A stretch of 64,000 bases of DNA. It comes from Blautia sp. AF19-10LB (lineage in GTDB: Bacteria; Bacillota; Clostridia; Lachnospirales; Lachnospiraceae). Numbering within the stretch: position 1 is the stretch's first letter; each line of letters opens with the position of its first letter. The DNA is taken from positions 29,759 to 93,758 of the forward strand of contig NZ_QTWS01000012.1 of NCBI RefSeq assembly GCF_003461245.1, given 5' to 3'. The translations under genes were made by a program, and so were the position numbers. A model generated the notes under the pieces. It was given only the letters and a program-made list of their open reading frames with translations, searched no databases and was not told the origin of the DNA. Below, in pieces: positions 63,665 through 64,000 of the stretch.

Positions 63665-64000
63665 TTAGAATATCAATTCCTTGATTTTTCCAAGTTCGCA
63701 GGGTTCATTGAAAATACTGTTTAATGCAATACAGAGATTGTACGCCAGTACTTTATTGACCAGGCGGGTACATAATCCCTGAAAGCTTTTGGCCAGCACT
63801 CTTTCTGCATTTAGTTGACCAGTTAGCTGCGAAAACACAGTTTCTACCCGCCTTCTCTGTTTGAATATTAATTGACGCACAGATTTTGTCCAGTTTTCTT
63901 TACTGTTAGAACGCTTCAGGGCAAAAAGGCAGATATTTTGCTCCTGCATCAGCCTTTCACCGACATAGCCCTTGTCTGCTAAAACTGTGAAATTTGAACA
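63665..64000 (-). CDS. IS982-family transposase, 3' part (runs off the window)
   Basis: The frame is open to the window end, so the 5' part lies outside. Visible text includes VLADKGYVGERL, then RRRVETVFSQLTGQLNAERVLAKSFQGL and VLAYNLCIALN, matching the DDE-type IS982 C-terminus. About 112 residues are visible. The inverted repeat on this side was not identified. Confidence 0.82.
   Translation of the reverse strand, partial: CSNFTVLADKGYVGERLMQEQNICLFALKRSNSKENWTKSVRQLIFKQRRRVETVFSQLTGQLNAERVLAKSFQGLCTRLVNKVLAYNLCIALNSIFNEPCELGKIKELIF

Noticed and set aside
1..64000. CRISPR arrays, tRNA and rRNA genes
   Set aside because: No regularly spaced repeats, tRNA cloverleaf or rRNA sequence was noticed on either strand.

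Overview
The window looks like a chromosome segment of a spore-forming, acetogenic member of the Lachnospiraceae, most likely Blautia or a close relative. This rests on a complete Wood-Ljungdahl carbonyl branch plus the folate genes of the methyl branch, an electron-bifurcating HydABC hydrogenase, the spore-coat ATPase SpoIVA, clostridial gene order (ylqF-rnhB-yraN; der-plsY-gpsA) and strong AGGAGG-type ribosome binding sites. No tRNA, rRNA or CRISPR array was seen.

Layout. (1) 1-16.5 kb is housekeeping: the 3' end of pheT, a histidine phosphatase, an orphan ZorA/ZorB-like (MotA/MotB-type) stator pair, rplS with a probable L19 leader, lepB, ylqF, rnhB, a yraN gene with no normal start codon, pgeF, prs (minus strand), a DUF512 radical-SAM protein, der, plsY, gpsA, a MATE exporter and an aldo/keto reductase (minus). 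(2) 16.7-35.2 kb is the acetogenesis region: a His-rich protein and the nickel protein CooT, then metF, cooC, cooS, acsF, acsB, acsD, acsC, acsE, acsV, a DUF3786 gene, fhs, fchA and folD, and a secreted glucosaminidase overlapping folD. CooC, AcsF, CooT and the His-rich protein would supply nickel and ATP-driven maturation to CODH/ACS. AcsE, AcsC/AcsD and AcsV move and reactivate the corrinoid methyl carrier. Two large non-coding imperfect palindromes lie here. (3) 35.5-44.8 kb is redox metabolism and sporulation: a group-B-like monomeric [FeFe] hydrogenase (minus), divergent hydC-hydB-hydA, a two-subunit Fe-S fumarase, and spoIVA.

(4) 44.8-64 kb is an AT-rich accessory island with very different codon use. 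It holds a Panacea-antitoxin/GNAT-like toxin pair. It also holds two cassettes, each headed by a duplicated terminator-operator-promoter block and a paralogous protein with an HTH-like N-terminus and a STAND-like domain whose Walker A lacks the lysine. Cassette 1 continues with a dolichol/phytol-kinase-like membrane protein, two proteins sharing an N-terminal NSNSI motif, and a membrane protein. Cassette 2 continues with a membrane protein and a small protein sharing an ISG-A-LTDM motif, an intact STAND NTPase with TPR repeats, and a holin-like protein. A decayed IS66 element and an AAA/PDDEXK gene separate the cassettes, and a partial IS982 transposase ends the window. I regard the duplicated cassettes as the best candidate for an undescribed (possibly anti-phage) system. 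That function is inference.
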